A stretch of DNA of 64,000 nucleotides from Polydactylus sextarius (taxonomy: Eukaryota; Chordata; Actinopteri; Polynemidae): contig CM028913.1 in assembly GCA_016801845.1 (NCBI GenBank), positions 21,356,065-21,420,064 on the forward strand, written 5' to 3'. Positions 36,801-48,755 of the stretch are shown here, one piece after another; position 1 is the stretch's first letter; every line of letters starts with the position of its first letter. The notes below the pieces were generated by a model. That model had not been told where the DNA came from, did not search any database, and saw nothing but the letters and a program-made list of their open reading frames with translations. The position numbers and the translations under genes are program-made.

Positions 36801-37974
36801 TACTTTTAGACCAAAAATGTTTTATTATGAAAACACAAAACGTTATTAATCATACTTTTGATTGAATATAAAAACATTTCAATTGTAATTATATAATCAT
36901 GATATAAATAATAAAATATAATTACTTTTATTACATGTATTTCTGTTTTTATTCTATTCTCCATATTTAATCACTACTTGAGCTGTTGTATCACCCCAGT
37001 TTCTTAAATAAACACATCTTATTAATATTAGTTTTTGATATTGTTTGTTTTAAATCATTTACTTAATATAAGATTAAATGCATGGAGTTAATTTTTAAAT
37101 TTTCTTTAAACAGCTGAAAACAGCAAAGCGATCAGAAAAGTTTACTTTTCCGTGTTTACTCATTTAGAAAATGTGCAAAGTCAACGTTAATCAAGGCCTT
37201 ATTATCATATCTATGATAGACTTCAAGTTTCCATTGTGGGTTTTGTGTTTGGTTTTGTGTCGTTTCATCTGACAATGCAAGTATTGTGAAAGAATCATTC
37301 TAAAACTGCAACCATACACAATAAAATAAAAGCAAAAGAATAAAGAGCACACAACGTCTTGGATTCACAGAGTTTTGGTCACATATTGTGCAACCAAAGA
37401 CCTCATTAAACTGAGCTTTTGACCCAGATTTTCTTTCAATCTGAGTGCTCAGTGTCTATAAAGTCTAAGAGTACCAGGAGAACTGTGCAAAGTCAGTAAA
37501 ATTCCTTCCATAGGTGATTGAAATACTCTAATATCATGTTGGCCTAATGTAGTTTTATATCAACAACAACACAGAAACGACTCTGAGACACACACAGGCA
37601 CCTACATGTGTCCAATCTGTAACAGAATAAGTCAGAACAGGTTCAGAGTAATGGAGATCTCAGTGTTCCTACAGAAACACGTCAGGACAGGCAGCGATAC
37701 GGGAACAATGTCATACACACAAAGTGAACATTTAACTGGCAGAACTGTTCTTTTGAGCTGCAGAAATCACACAAGAGTGTGTTTCTTTAATGTTTAAATT
37801 GAATGCACAGATATAACATGTACATCCAAGAAACATACATATTGATAAAACAGCTGATTGTTCATAACTCTTTTACTCTCAACATGTATAAAAAAAAACA
37901 TGTTTCTGTATCTGAAATCCAACGCCTCCACTCAGGACAGATGAAGTCATCTGATTTTTCATTGGCTACTTTGG

Positions 37975-38011
<37 letters not shown>
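37975..38011. repeat. (TG)n microsatellite
   Basis: About 18 TG units. Confidence 0.94.
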
Positions 38012-38014
<3 letters not shown>

Positions 38015-40414
38015 ATACATATGTTTTGTGCAGAGTAATGGTCTTTAATGAACGTTCTCATGATTAATATCTTATAGTCTACTTATTTATTTATTTGACC
38101 ACACCCACCAGCAGTGTGCACACTGGAGACCTTGAAAAGATAAAACCTAATAAGTCAAATCTGTGATATCACAGATGTAATGATTCATTTAAAGTTTTAT
38201 TTGTCTTATGCACATTATCTAACCTACACATGCAGCTACACTGTAACACACATTAACCAAGGTCAGACTCAGAACAGGTTTCCACTAAATGTAAACACAA
38301 ACACAGGTGATTGTAGTGAAGGAATGTTACTGTATTTGTCTTGTGTGAAATATTTATGTATCATATTCATTTCCAATTCGAACCACCCCATTTATTAAAA
38401 GCAAATTGCATTAAATGAGACAAGTCATTTGTTATCACATTCATCATTACTTATGCAATATTTTACTGATGTCACTTTATATATTTTTCTTGTAAATCAT
38501 GAGAAATATTTCATAAAAATACATTTACATAAGCCAGTTTATTTGCTGACACCACAGATTGTAGCAGCCTCTCATTTGCAGTCTCAGTTTGAAGCGAATA
38601 GTGGATGTTATTTAAAATCTGACAGTGACATCTGGTGGTGAATGTGGCAGTTGCAGTCGAGACCTGTGCTTTTCTTTTGTCAACGTATGATGTTGTTATG
38701 GCGACTTCTAGGACACCACAATGCCCGATTCATCTAATAAGATGCTGACGTCCTCACTCAGCATCTCATCTGTTGTCAGTTTTGATCTTTGACCTTTAGG
38801 CTGTGTCTGTCAGGTTCAGGCCCAGACATCAGTTCATCTTCTGAATCCTGACTCCATTTACATTAAACGTGGAAATATAAGGAAACAGGCATTAAGAACA
38901 CAGCAAGAATCTAAAGTTAAGATGGAGGAAACATTAAGTGCCATGTTATTCACTGAAGCTGTTTACATGAAATCATATTCAGTCATATTCAGTCACCATG
39001 TAATGTATATACTGTATGATCCAGTCTTTTATTAGTCTTGTATTTTATTCTCACAGACCCAAAGTGTTAATAACATCACTACAAGCCAGATATAAACATT
39101 ATAACAGAGTGAGAAAATCTGTCACTTCATCACAGGTATTGTAATCACAAGTAAAATACTGTAGTACCAAGTATTGTACTTGAACTTAAACTTAAAGAGG
39201 ATTGTTCAGATCAGTCAGTGATCGTGGATCAGGGTCAGAGGACCTGGACTGGGGTGATCCACCACCTGGTACAAAACTCATTTAATCTTGTGACAAACAC
39301 TGTATTAGCATTATCAAATACTGTATTAGCACTGTATAAGCATTATCATCTATATTAGCATTAGCAAAGTAACATTGTATCCATTGTGCAGAAACTTGGC
39401 TCTTGTGCTCATGTGCCAATAGGGGTTAATTATCAAAATATTCTACATTGAATATATTAATTATGACAGTAACAAAACACCGTCTGACTAATCAGTTAGA
39501 CCCTAATAGAAACTAATAGAAACTTGTTGAAATGCCCAAATAATAACATAAATTTAGGAAAACTAAGAACTTATCACAGTAGCACGTGCTACTAATGCTC
39601 ATATATGGCAGCAGTAACTTCACTGAAGGTGATTATGTTTTATCAATTTATAATGGACTTATCTGCACATTAAATAGCTGAGCTGTTGCGCTCAGATTAG
39701 ACTTATCTAATCTAAAAGTACAAACAATGAAAACAGACTTTAAGTCTAAAAGGTGATATAGATTTTGTAGATGTTTCAGTGTGTAGCTGTATCATTTAGA
39801 CGTAGTCGGGATTGTAAGTTTGTTTGGAAACGTGAACAAACAAGCTCAAATGTTTTAGTTAAATGATTTAGTTAAGGTCATCCTGGTGAATATTCAGTGT
39901 TGTTTCTGGATGGTTACGTGAGAAAAATAGTGGTGATACACAGAGTCTATCTGCCACAGACTTGAACTCAATTGAGATTTCTGCTTTAGTTCTTTTAGAT
40001 CCAGGAAGTCAATTGACTTTCCCAGTCTCCTATATTCATTTTATTGTCATTGTTATTGTTATTCATTCAAATACTAGGATTAGACATCGAAATACAGGCA
40101 AACAAAGATACATGTGTTCACACTATGTGTTGACTATGTGCACTGCTCAATTTTAATGTTTCCTCATTCACTGCTTCATACAATAATTCTTCTACTGTCA
40201 GTTTAAACTAAATTTCCATTTTTTTGTAATCCATCCACCCTCCTTTGATATAGAGTAAGTTATATAATTTTTCACCTTCAATCACAATTACATTGAGTCT
40301 GAACTGTGAAACAGTAGTGCAGTAGGTCTAAATATACACCTTTAAATAGGTGGTGTTCATTGCCAACGTGATCCCGTGACCACCGTGTGCAGACGTGCAT
40401 CGCACAAAGTCACT

Positions 40415-41700
40415 TTGAAAAATCTGGTTTTCAAATAAGTGAGTCAGACATCAGCTGTGTTGCTAAATTTGACTGACAAACAAAGAGCAGTTCCAACGAT
40501 TGGTGTGTTTTTTTTACTAAGTCAAATGTAACATAATATTAATATAATATGTTGAAATTCTTCACTATTCAGTTAGAACCAGTAATTTGTTTAATTTAAA
40601 TTATTTGCATATATTCAGTGAGTTGCTTGAAACACTTTAAACTGATTATTACTATTATTATTGTTGTTGTTGTTGTTGTTATTATTATTATTAGGGGCTG
40701 AGCAACCTAAGCTGCCATATATATATTACACAGACAGGGAACAGGGCGGAGAGTGAGGGACAGATATGCAGGAAAGTTGTATAGCATATATAAGTCAACG
40801 AGGTGTCGACCATGACCATTAATTAATAAACAAGAAAAGTTTGCATTTCCTTGTCTTCCTTCTTTGCCTCTGTTTCTTGATCACTCCAACCTGAGCAGTG
40901 TATCATCATGTAGAGTTGATGTTGGACAGAGCTCTGATTTATTTAATGTGTTCATTTAGTCAAATATCAATTTAATCTCTTAGCTTTGTGTTCATCGTTA
41001 AAGTCTCATTTATTCACTTATAGACATTTGATTATGATAACTATCTTCTCTGTGTATTCTGTTAAAGCTACTCCACAGCATTCACACAAGGTTTGTCAGT
41101 AATTTAGCAAATAAAGAAAATCTGGACACTAAAGATACAATGAGTCTCTGAGGAGTTAAACTAGATCAGACATGAAAGCAGATATAACTCAGATATTTAC
41201 AGCAGCTACAAACAATCATTCAAGTTCCCAACTCACTTTTAATCAGTTTTAATGACTTTTATAGATTTCTGTTGAACATATTATATTAATTGGGTATAGG
41301 GGTGAGATTAACTCTTAAAACTGTGCTTATGTTTATTTTTGGTTGCATGTTACTAATTTAATTACTAAATCTTGTACTCATATTGACAGTTGATCCATTT
41401 ATAAACTTAAAAAAAAAAAAAACTCTTTGTGCCTGTATAGATTTTGAAGGACATTTTTGGCTGTAACCATGACTACCAGCAGCAACAATTACTATTGTTT
41501 TAAACAATAGTTGCGTACTTTATGCACATAATTTTGCACCATGTGCAAAATTATTGCAAATATTGCATATTTTGCATATATTGCAAAATTATATTTTGCA
41601 CCGTGTGCAAAATTATTAGGTCACCTAGAAAAATATGGTTTTCAAATGAGTGAGTCAGGCATCAGCTGTGTTGCAAAATTTGACAGAGAACAGAGCCTGA
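40415..41700. repeat. Locally duplicated segment, two direct copies
   Basis: 40417-40490 and 41626-41700 share GGTTTTCAAAT, GTGAGTCAG, CATCAGCTGTGTTGC and AAATTTGAC in the same order with few differences. The copies are about 1.2 kb apart in the same orientation. Confidence 0.75.
41525..41618. repeat. Palindrome cluster, TTGCACcatGTGCAA type
   Basis: TTTTGCACCATGTGCAAAAT at about 41532-41552 is matched by TTTTGCACCGTGTGCAAAAT at about 41594-41614. TTGCAAATATTGCATATTTT lies between them. The two ends are near-perfect inverted and direct repeats of one palindrome. Confidence 0.7.
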
Positions 41701-41988
41701 AGTTTGCCTAATCATTATTTTAAAAAAAAAAAAAGCCAAATGCTAATGGTTGATGTGATTAGATTATTATTTTCCTACTGAAGAACTGAGGAAGTAAAAA
41801 AAAAAAAAAAACGATAAAAACAAAAAAGTTTCCTAAAACTACACAAAAAGTAGAATTTATACAATGATACAAAAAAGGTTTAAAAGCAGTAAAAAAAAAA
41901 AAAAAAAAACAACAACAAAATGGACATCTAGAAGTTTCTTTCATAGCTTAGTGATTTCAGATGTCCTGCAGGATTTCCACGTAGGTTT

Positions 41989-42011
41989 TTACAGCTCGAT
42001 GACACTGTCAC
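41989..42011 (-). CDS. a2m-like: a2m-like exon 36 (terminal)
   Basis: Acceptor TCTGCAG. It joins exon 35 in phase and reads SDSVIEL then TAA. It is short, and the tail is variable in the family, so confidence is lower than for the core; human exon 36 is also very short. Confidence 0.8.
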
Positions 42012-44131
42012 CTGCAGACGGAAGAAACTGTTAACTGACTTTTCACCGTTCGACCGGTTTTGTGGATTGGAAAAAAAAAAAAAGATGGTTGACCTGCTTC
42101 TGTGGCCTCCCACTGTACGGAGAGGAATTTAGAATATCCCTCCACCATTTTGTACACAAATCAACATCAAATAACAATTTACCATTAAACCAGAGATCCA
42201 GATGTTTTGTCGGTCTTCTTGTTCATCTTTCTGTACAGTCCCTTCATATTTGAATTTAAATTTATGTACATTTTATACATTTAAATATACATGACATTTA
42301 CTGGTTTCTAACAGGACAAATTGGACCAAAAACTATTCTGACAGTTTCACAAAGAATCCTTCTACTTCAAATTTAGCAGGAGCCTGAAAGTGATGCAGCT
42401 AAATGGAACCAACCAGGAGCGTTGCTAGGCTGCATTGCAATGGCTTCATTAAAGGTAGACTGATTAAGCATGAAACTTTCCAAAAAAAAAATATATGAAA
42501 TAAAATTTGAGTTGTACAGGCCGTTTTTACAACAGTTAGCAGTTTGTGACAATATAGGCTAGTGTTGAAGTAGTAATTAAAAGGGAGCTGCATACAACAG
42601 CATGCGATCTGCATTCGGCTATCGACTTTTACGGACTTTCAAGACGACATCAACAGGAAAATGACTTCAGGTAAATATACTAAATTCATAAACAATCTTC
42701 TGTGCTAGAATCTGTCTGTACATTTGCATTTACAAGTTAAGGACACTTTGGTTTGTCTGTGGGAATCCTCCCTTCACTACCACAGAAGTGAAATGTTGTT
42801 TTGAACCTTACAGTGGTTGCAAAAAAATAGTTATTTGTCTTAAAATGTCATCTCCATGTCCCTCACACTGTTGTTATAAGTCTTTGAAATTGCAAAACAT
42901 GAACTTTCTCAAAACTCATCCAAAAATAGCCCTAGAATGTCTGTAACTCTGTAGATTAAGAAAAACTACTAAAAATTGAGGTTTAAATCTTGTTGTGATC
43001 TTTCTGGTGATTTTCCACCTGTGTCATGTGAAACCTGTTGATGTTTCTTTTCATACAGTTCTCTTCTTAATGAAGTCAGACACAAATATGAACAAATACG
43101 GCACCAAGGATAAGTGATAGTATACATACTCTCTGCACAGGAGGAGGTGTAGTCGGTCACCGCCTCATCACCTGCAAAACACAACCAAGACCGTTTCATT
43201 TCATTATACAAAGTGATTATTAGAAACATCTGTACTTGTAGTGAAGGACGTTGATGAGATTCTTACTTGTCTGGTAATAGTCGTAGACTTTGACCACAGC
43301 TGGTTTCAGGTTCCTGACGGGCTGATCCTCCTCTAGTGTCATGGTGTATAACAGTGTTGCATCCTTCCTCAGCTGCAGACGCACAAACACAAACACACAC
43401 ATTCAGTGAAGATTTACCTGCTCAGGTTCACTAACACTCCCTCCTCCCTGTTCTCTCATTCAGTGCTTCCTACCCCATCTAAGTAGATGTTGATGAATCC
43501 TTCCTCCACATCCACACGTTTCACTGAATGGAATTTCTTCAGCTACAATGACACAGAAACATAAAACATGCTGCAGTGTGGACCAGTGTGGCAGCTGCAG
43601 AGCGACTACATGATCATGTTGAATAACTGACCTCTGTCAGGGAGCTCATATCCGGGACATATCCAGACAACAGTTTGACGTTGAGGATCACCATGTTGGT
43701 TTCTTCTCTCCTGCCCTGGTACCTGTAAATACACACACACCGACACACACACACACACACACCGACAGGGTTGTAGTAGTAGGTAGTAGTTACCTGTTAA
43801 AAAATGGATTCAGTAATGTAATCCAAGAACCATAATATTTATGTAATTTGTAACTTAATTATTGTAATTAAGTTACAAATGAAATTAAGTTATGTAATAG
43901 AAATTACTTGATTACTTTCATTACTTTTGGATTACTTCAACACCAAATATTGTAATAACGACAAATGAAAAGAAATATCAATAAAATGGGTGCATGTGTG
44001 CACAGATATTTGTTGTCTGTTCCACAATGCACTGTGTTATCCTGAAAACAGTGTGAGTGTCAGTCACTGTCCACTAGACTGAAAGTGCAGAATGTTTTAA
44101 GCTTTTTCAGCTGATGTGGAATTTCAGCTCG

Positions 44132-44170
<39 letters not shown>

Positions 44171-44219
44171 AGACGATAAACACAATAACAGAAACAGAAA
44201 CACACTCCCACAGCGTACT

Positions 44220-44292
<73 letters not shown>

Positions 44293-46060
44293 CAGATAAA
44301 AGGTACATCTGCACACTTGGTACTTGAAAACTTTTTTATCCATAACAACTAATAAATCAATCAAACTTTATTTATATATGACTTTTTGTACAATAAAAAT
44401 GCAGCACAAAGTACTTTACTTATTAAAAACACAGTTGCACACACACAACTGTGTAGAAAAATTACTAGACTAGAAGGGACTGGGTATGATGATACCTAAA
44501 TTACCAAGGCTGTGCCTGTTCAACGACCATACACAGTTGCAGAAGGCATCAAAATATGACATTGTCATTAGACAGGTCAGTGTGATAACAATAGCCCAGT
44601 TGATCCCCCTCCCCCCTGAAACTTTCAGAAGAAGAATTTCTTCATCGTCAAAGATGTGTTTAACAATCACCTGACTTCCACGTTGAGGTTGAGCTGCGGT
44701 TTGCTGATGCTGCAATTGGCTGTGGTGGTAGCGGCGATGTGGAAGGAGGAGAAGTCTGGGGGAGGAGGGATGTTGTAATGCAAGGAGATCTGTGTGTGGA
44801 GAGAAGGAACAAACAGATTTGTCCACTCAATTCAATCATTTTTATTTGTGACTTCTCCTTCACCCTTGATTTGTATCCTCCTGTTCCCGACTGTACCTGT
44901 GCCAGCACACAGCTCAATCCCTGTGCTCGGATTGTGTACTCTCCGGGGATCTCGCTGAGCTTCTCCTCCTGGTACAGCAGCCTGTTTATCTTGTCCACCG
45001 TGAACTCTTTGTTCACTTCTCCTAACGACGTCACAGTCACTGTAGTGCTGCCTTCCTCGCTGTAAGTGGCAGCTCCGTACTTAGCCAGGGCTTGGAGGGC
45101 CACCACCGTGTCCTGAGGAGCAGGCAGGTCAAACCAGGTTGTTTACAATCGGCTCAGGTTTAAAATGTTTCAACGTCAACCTCTTCTCTCCTTTGTGTGT
45201 GCGTGTGTGGTCCGTCGTCCTACCTGCGTGGAAGAGAAGCCGCCGTACGGGTTCTGCTGCTGAGTGAGCCAGCGGATGATGCTAGAGGAGTAGTCCAAAC
45301 CAAAGTTTGGCATGTCTGGACCAGAGAGCAACGCCAGCAGCACATAGGAGGTCATCTCCACTTCCAGAGAGTCCAGTCTATTCCTAGAAGCCCCTTCTCT
45401 GACCCAGTGACGAGTTCCCCCTGACAGTTGTACCAAAGGAATCATTTATTAGTCAGTTAGCAACGACCACCTACTCTACGTGCCACTTGCTTGATGGCAG
45501 CTTCACAGCGGTTACCTTCCTCCTTGGACTTCTCATGCAGGTGCGTGATGAGTTTGCTCCTCATCTCCTCGTCTGCAGCCAGAGTGAAGGTGTAGGACAG
45601 CAGGGCCGTGGTGTACAGGTTGTCCATCTGCGTGGCCACTGCTCTCTTCAGACAGCTCAGGCAGTTCTGAACGACGGGTTCCTGATGGAGATGAGCAGAG
45701 ACAAAGATGATGCGGAGGAAGGAGGAGTTTCTCCGGAAGGGTCAGAAGAACCAGAGTCGCCTGACGGATGCGTGTTGGGTAACGTGATGTCAAGACTCAC
45801 CGTAACGTTGGCGTCCAGCTCCAGCATGGCGGCGGTGACGTACGCCGTCAGGGACACGTCATCATTCACTCCCCCCTGGTGGAAACACAGGAGCATGATG
45901 GGTAAAGAACAAGATGGTCAGCAGCCAGTAGCCCACCACCAGCCACCAGCTGGTGGTGGGGGTGAGGCCACCTGCCCCAGGAGCCTGGTCGCTCAGTAGG
46001 GAGCCACCACTCAAACTAATAAAACACTCCCTCTGAATTCCCCTCTGCATGAATGTGAAA

Positions 46061-46094
<34 letters not shown>

Positions 46095-46916
46095 ATAAGC
46101 TCATCGTTACCTTCATGCCGTTGTGGAAGAGTTTTCCCACAGACTGGATGCAGCCGTCGGGTCGCTGGTGTGACGCCAGCCACGTCTTCGCTTCTTTAAT
46201 GTGTTTGTCATCAATAAAAATGTACGGCTTCGCTCCACCAAACGACTTCATGACGAAGGAGGTCAGCCTGCGGAGGTCAAACATTTAAACATAACTGTGA
46301 CGATTTGATCTGCAATTTGCACTATGTACATAAAAAACAACAAACTATAAATAATATTTAATATTTATATACATAAATATATATTTAATGTCTAAATAAA
46401 CCGGACAGATCAACACACTTCTATTCACTATTCACATTCGTTCATATTTATTCTATACTGCAGTCCTCCAGCTCAGTGTCCATAATATGTTTATATATTT
46501 TGTGTATATAATGTTTATTCTATTTTTTATGGTTGTATGTTTAAAGTACATTGGAGCAAAGGAAAAGAACCGTAGATAAATTCCTTGTATGTGTTCACAT
46601 ACTTTACCAATAAAGCTGATTCTGATTCTGAATTTTTTGGCCACTTGGGGGCAACAAAGAGAACATTCATTTTATCTGCTCAAGTTCCAGATAAACACTA
46701 TTATTATTATTATTATTATTATTATTGTAACATTATTATTATTATTATCATTAGCTGAATTATAGTGATGGGGAACCAGCTGCTTCATGTTCATAGAACG
46801 TCACGTGATTAGTTCATTGTTTTCACTGACCATGTGTTTCCAGACTCGTCTGATTCTCCAAATGCGCTGTAGGAACCGTCTTTGTGTTTGTAGGTGAGCT
46901 CTCTCTGATAACCTGC

Positions 46917-46961
<45 letters not shown>

Positions 46962-48703
46962 CATGAATTGTCACACTTTTTCTTTATTTTTTTTAAATAT
47001 TCATAGTACTGCAGGCCGTAATGGTGAGGTTAATGAGAGTAAGTGGTGAGGTCAGCCAACATATCTAAATCACCATTTTTACCACTAATAAAGTTGTAAA
47101 TGGGGCAGTCAGCATTTATTTTAAGCTAAAGCAAATGTGTTTTATTCTGTGTAAACCTCAGTTTTAATTCTGGTTTTAATTTACAGTCATTACATCACAG
47201 CCGTCATTAACGGGACCAGGACCAGTGAACTGATCTGGAGACAGTCGTGAAGACTCACCGCTCTCCAGGAAGTTCGTTGCCCTGTTCAGTATCTCCGTGG
47301 TCAGCTGACTGGTGCTCTTCAAGTAGTTGAGGATGAAGATGTTGGGAGCGAACAGCACCATGTTCTGCTCTCCACAGCCATACGGCATGGCCAGGAGCCT
47401 GTCCAGGTTCTTCATGGCACGACCCATCAGGTCACCTGCACCAGCAAAAGGACAGAAAAGATAAGAAACATTTTCTAAAAGAAAAACGTGAGCAGTTTCT
47501 GTTACTCACCCAGGACAGAGACCGAGGCTCTGGCTGATCCAGCTACAAACATCTCAGGCATCAGAAGAGAGATTTTCTTCTCCACTGGTCCGTCTGGTAA
47601 CACACAAAACAAAAGACAACACAGATACCTAAGAAAAATAAACTTGTGTGCAATTGACAATATATTTACCTGATCCTGTCCTATAGAATTATAAAAGAGA
47701 ATATTTGGCTTTCTGGTCTTTGTAGGATAAAAAATCCTCCTTTAGGCTCACCACAGTTTACCAAGGTGCTGTTAGTGACACTGGGAAACATTCACCTTTC
47801 CATAGAGACCAGGATGGTGCATATGGAGCCTTTAGCTACAGTGCTATTCTCATTTTATTGAGGGTCTGTTTCTCATGAGACAGACATTCATTTCATTCTG
47901 ACAGACAAGAAAAGGTTTGACCACCTGTGTGACTGTAAATGTGGCTGATGGCCGAGTCACATTTAAAGACCAATTCATCAAGTGTCCTGATTTTCAGGGT
48001 CAAGATGGCCGCTTGTTCCCTGAGGACTGCTGATGACGAGCTGATAAAAACTCACCTGCGGGGCAGAGCAGAGCATTGTGACTGATCATCTGCGGCATCC
48101 CTTCAGCCTGCAGAGACACACGACCCAATGCAGTTACTGACTGACACTGTTCACTATAGAGTCACTCAGTTATTATTACAATTCACAACTATAATGTGTA
48201 ATATGAGTTAATTAATCAATTAAAGTATCAATTGATAATTAATTTAAAGGTTCTACAACCAGCACACAACACACACACAGTCACTCTGTAAAATACACAT
48301 GGATTAGTTTGATCCTGTTTTAAAAATATTTGATAAAAACTAGGAAGGAGGAAATCGGTTTTTAATCTGGGGTTTAACAAGCTGCCTCCAAAAGATTGCA
48401 GGGTTTCTTATATTATGATCAATGTGTGGCGGCCTCCACCGAATCAACACTTGCTGCTACAAATGAATTAATTAATTACATTTTTTCCTGTCTCTGCACG
48501 CACGCACTCTCTTTGTGTCTTGCTGCTCCGATGCGTTATGGTGTTTTCGTGACCTTTGTACAACGCTGACTGACCTGCACCAGCAGTTTGCGGATCACCG
48601 TGTCGATCCGACCCTGGTCGGGGACGGTGGTCACCTCGTTGCCACACAGGATGTCAGTCCTCAGGGCTTCGGCACTGACCTTCAGGTCCATCTCACCTTT
48701 GAG

Positions 48704-48755
<52 letters not shown>

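Larger units (their letters stand above)
36801..41988. other. Spacer between a2m-like gene and deptor
   Basis: AT-rich sequence with no supported gene; it includes the a2m-like 3' UTR at its right end. It contains (TG)n at 37975-38011, (TTG)n/(TTA)n at about 40659-40693, a local duplication (about 40415-40490 and 41626-41700) and a TGCA palindrome cluster (41525-41618). Confidence 0.7.
43723..44670 (-). other. a2m-like intron 31 with repeats
   Basis: It contains a hAT-like repeat (about 43800-43965), poly(T) (about 44138-44164), (TA)n(TG)n (44219-44287) and the end of a dispersed repeat (44349-44418). Confidence 0.75.

Noticed and set aside
45487..45999. 170-codon plus-strand frame
   Set aside because: Antisense shadow of a2m-like exons 27 and 28, which are clearly coding on the minus strand.
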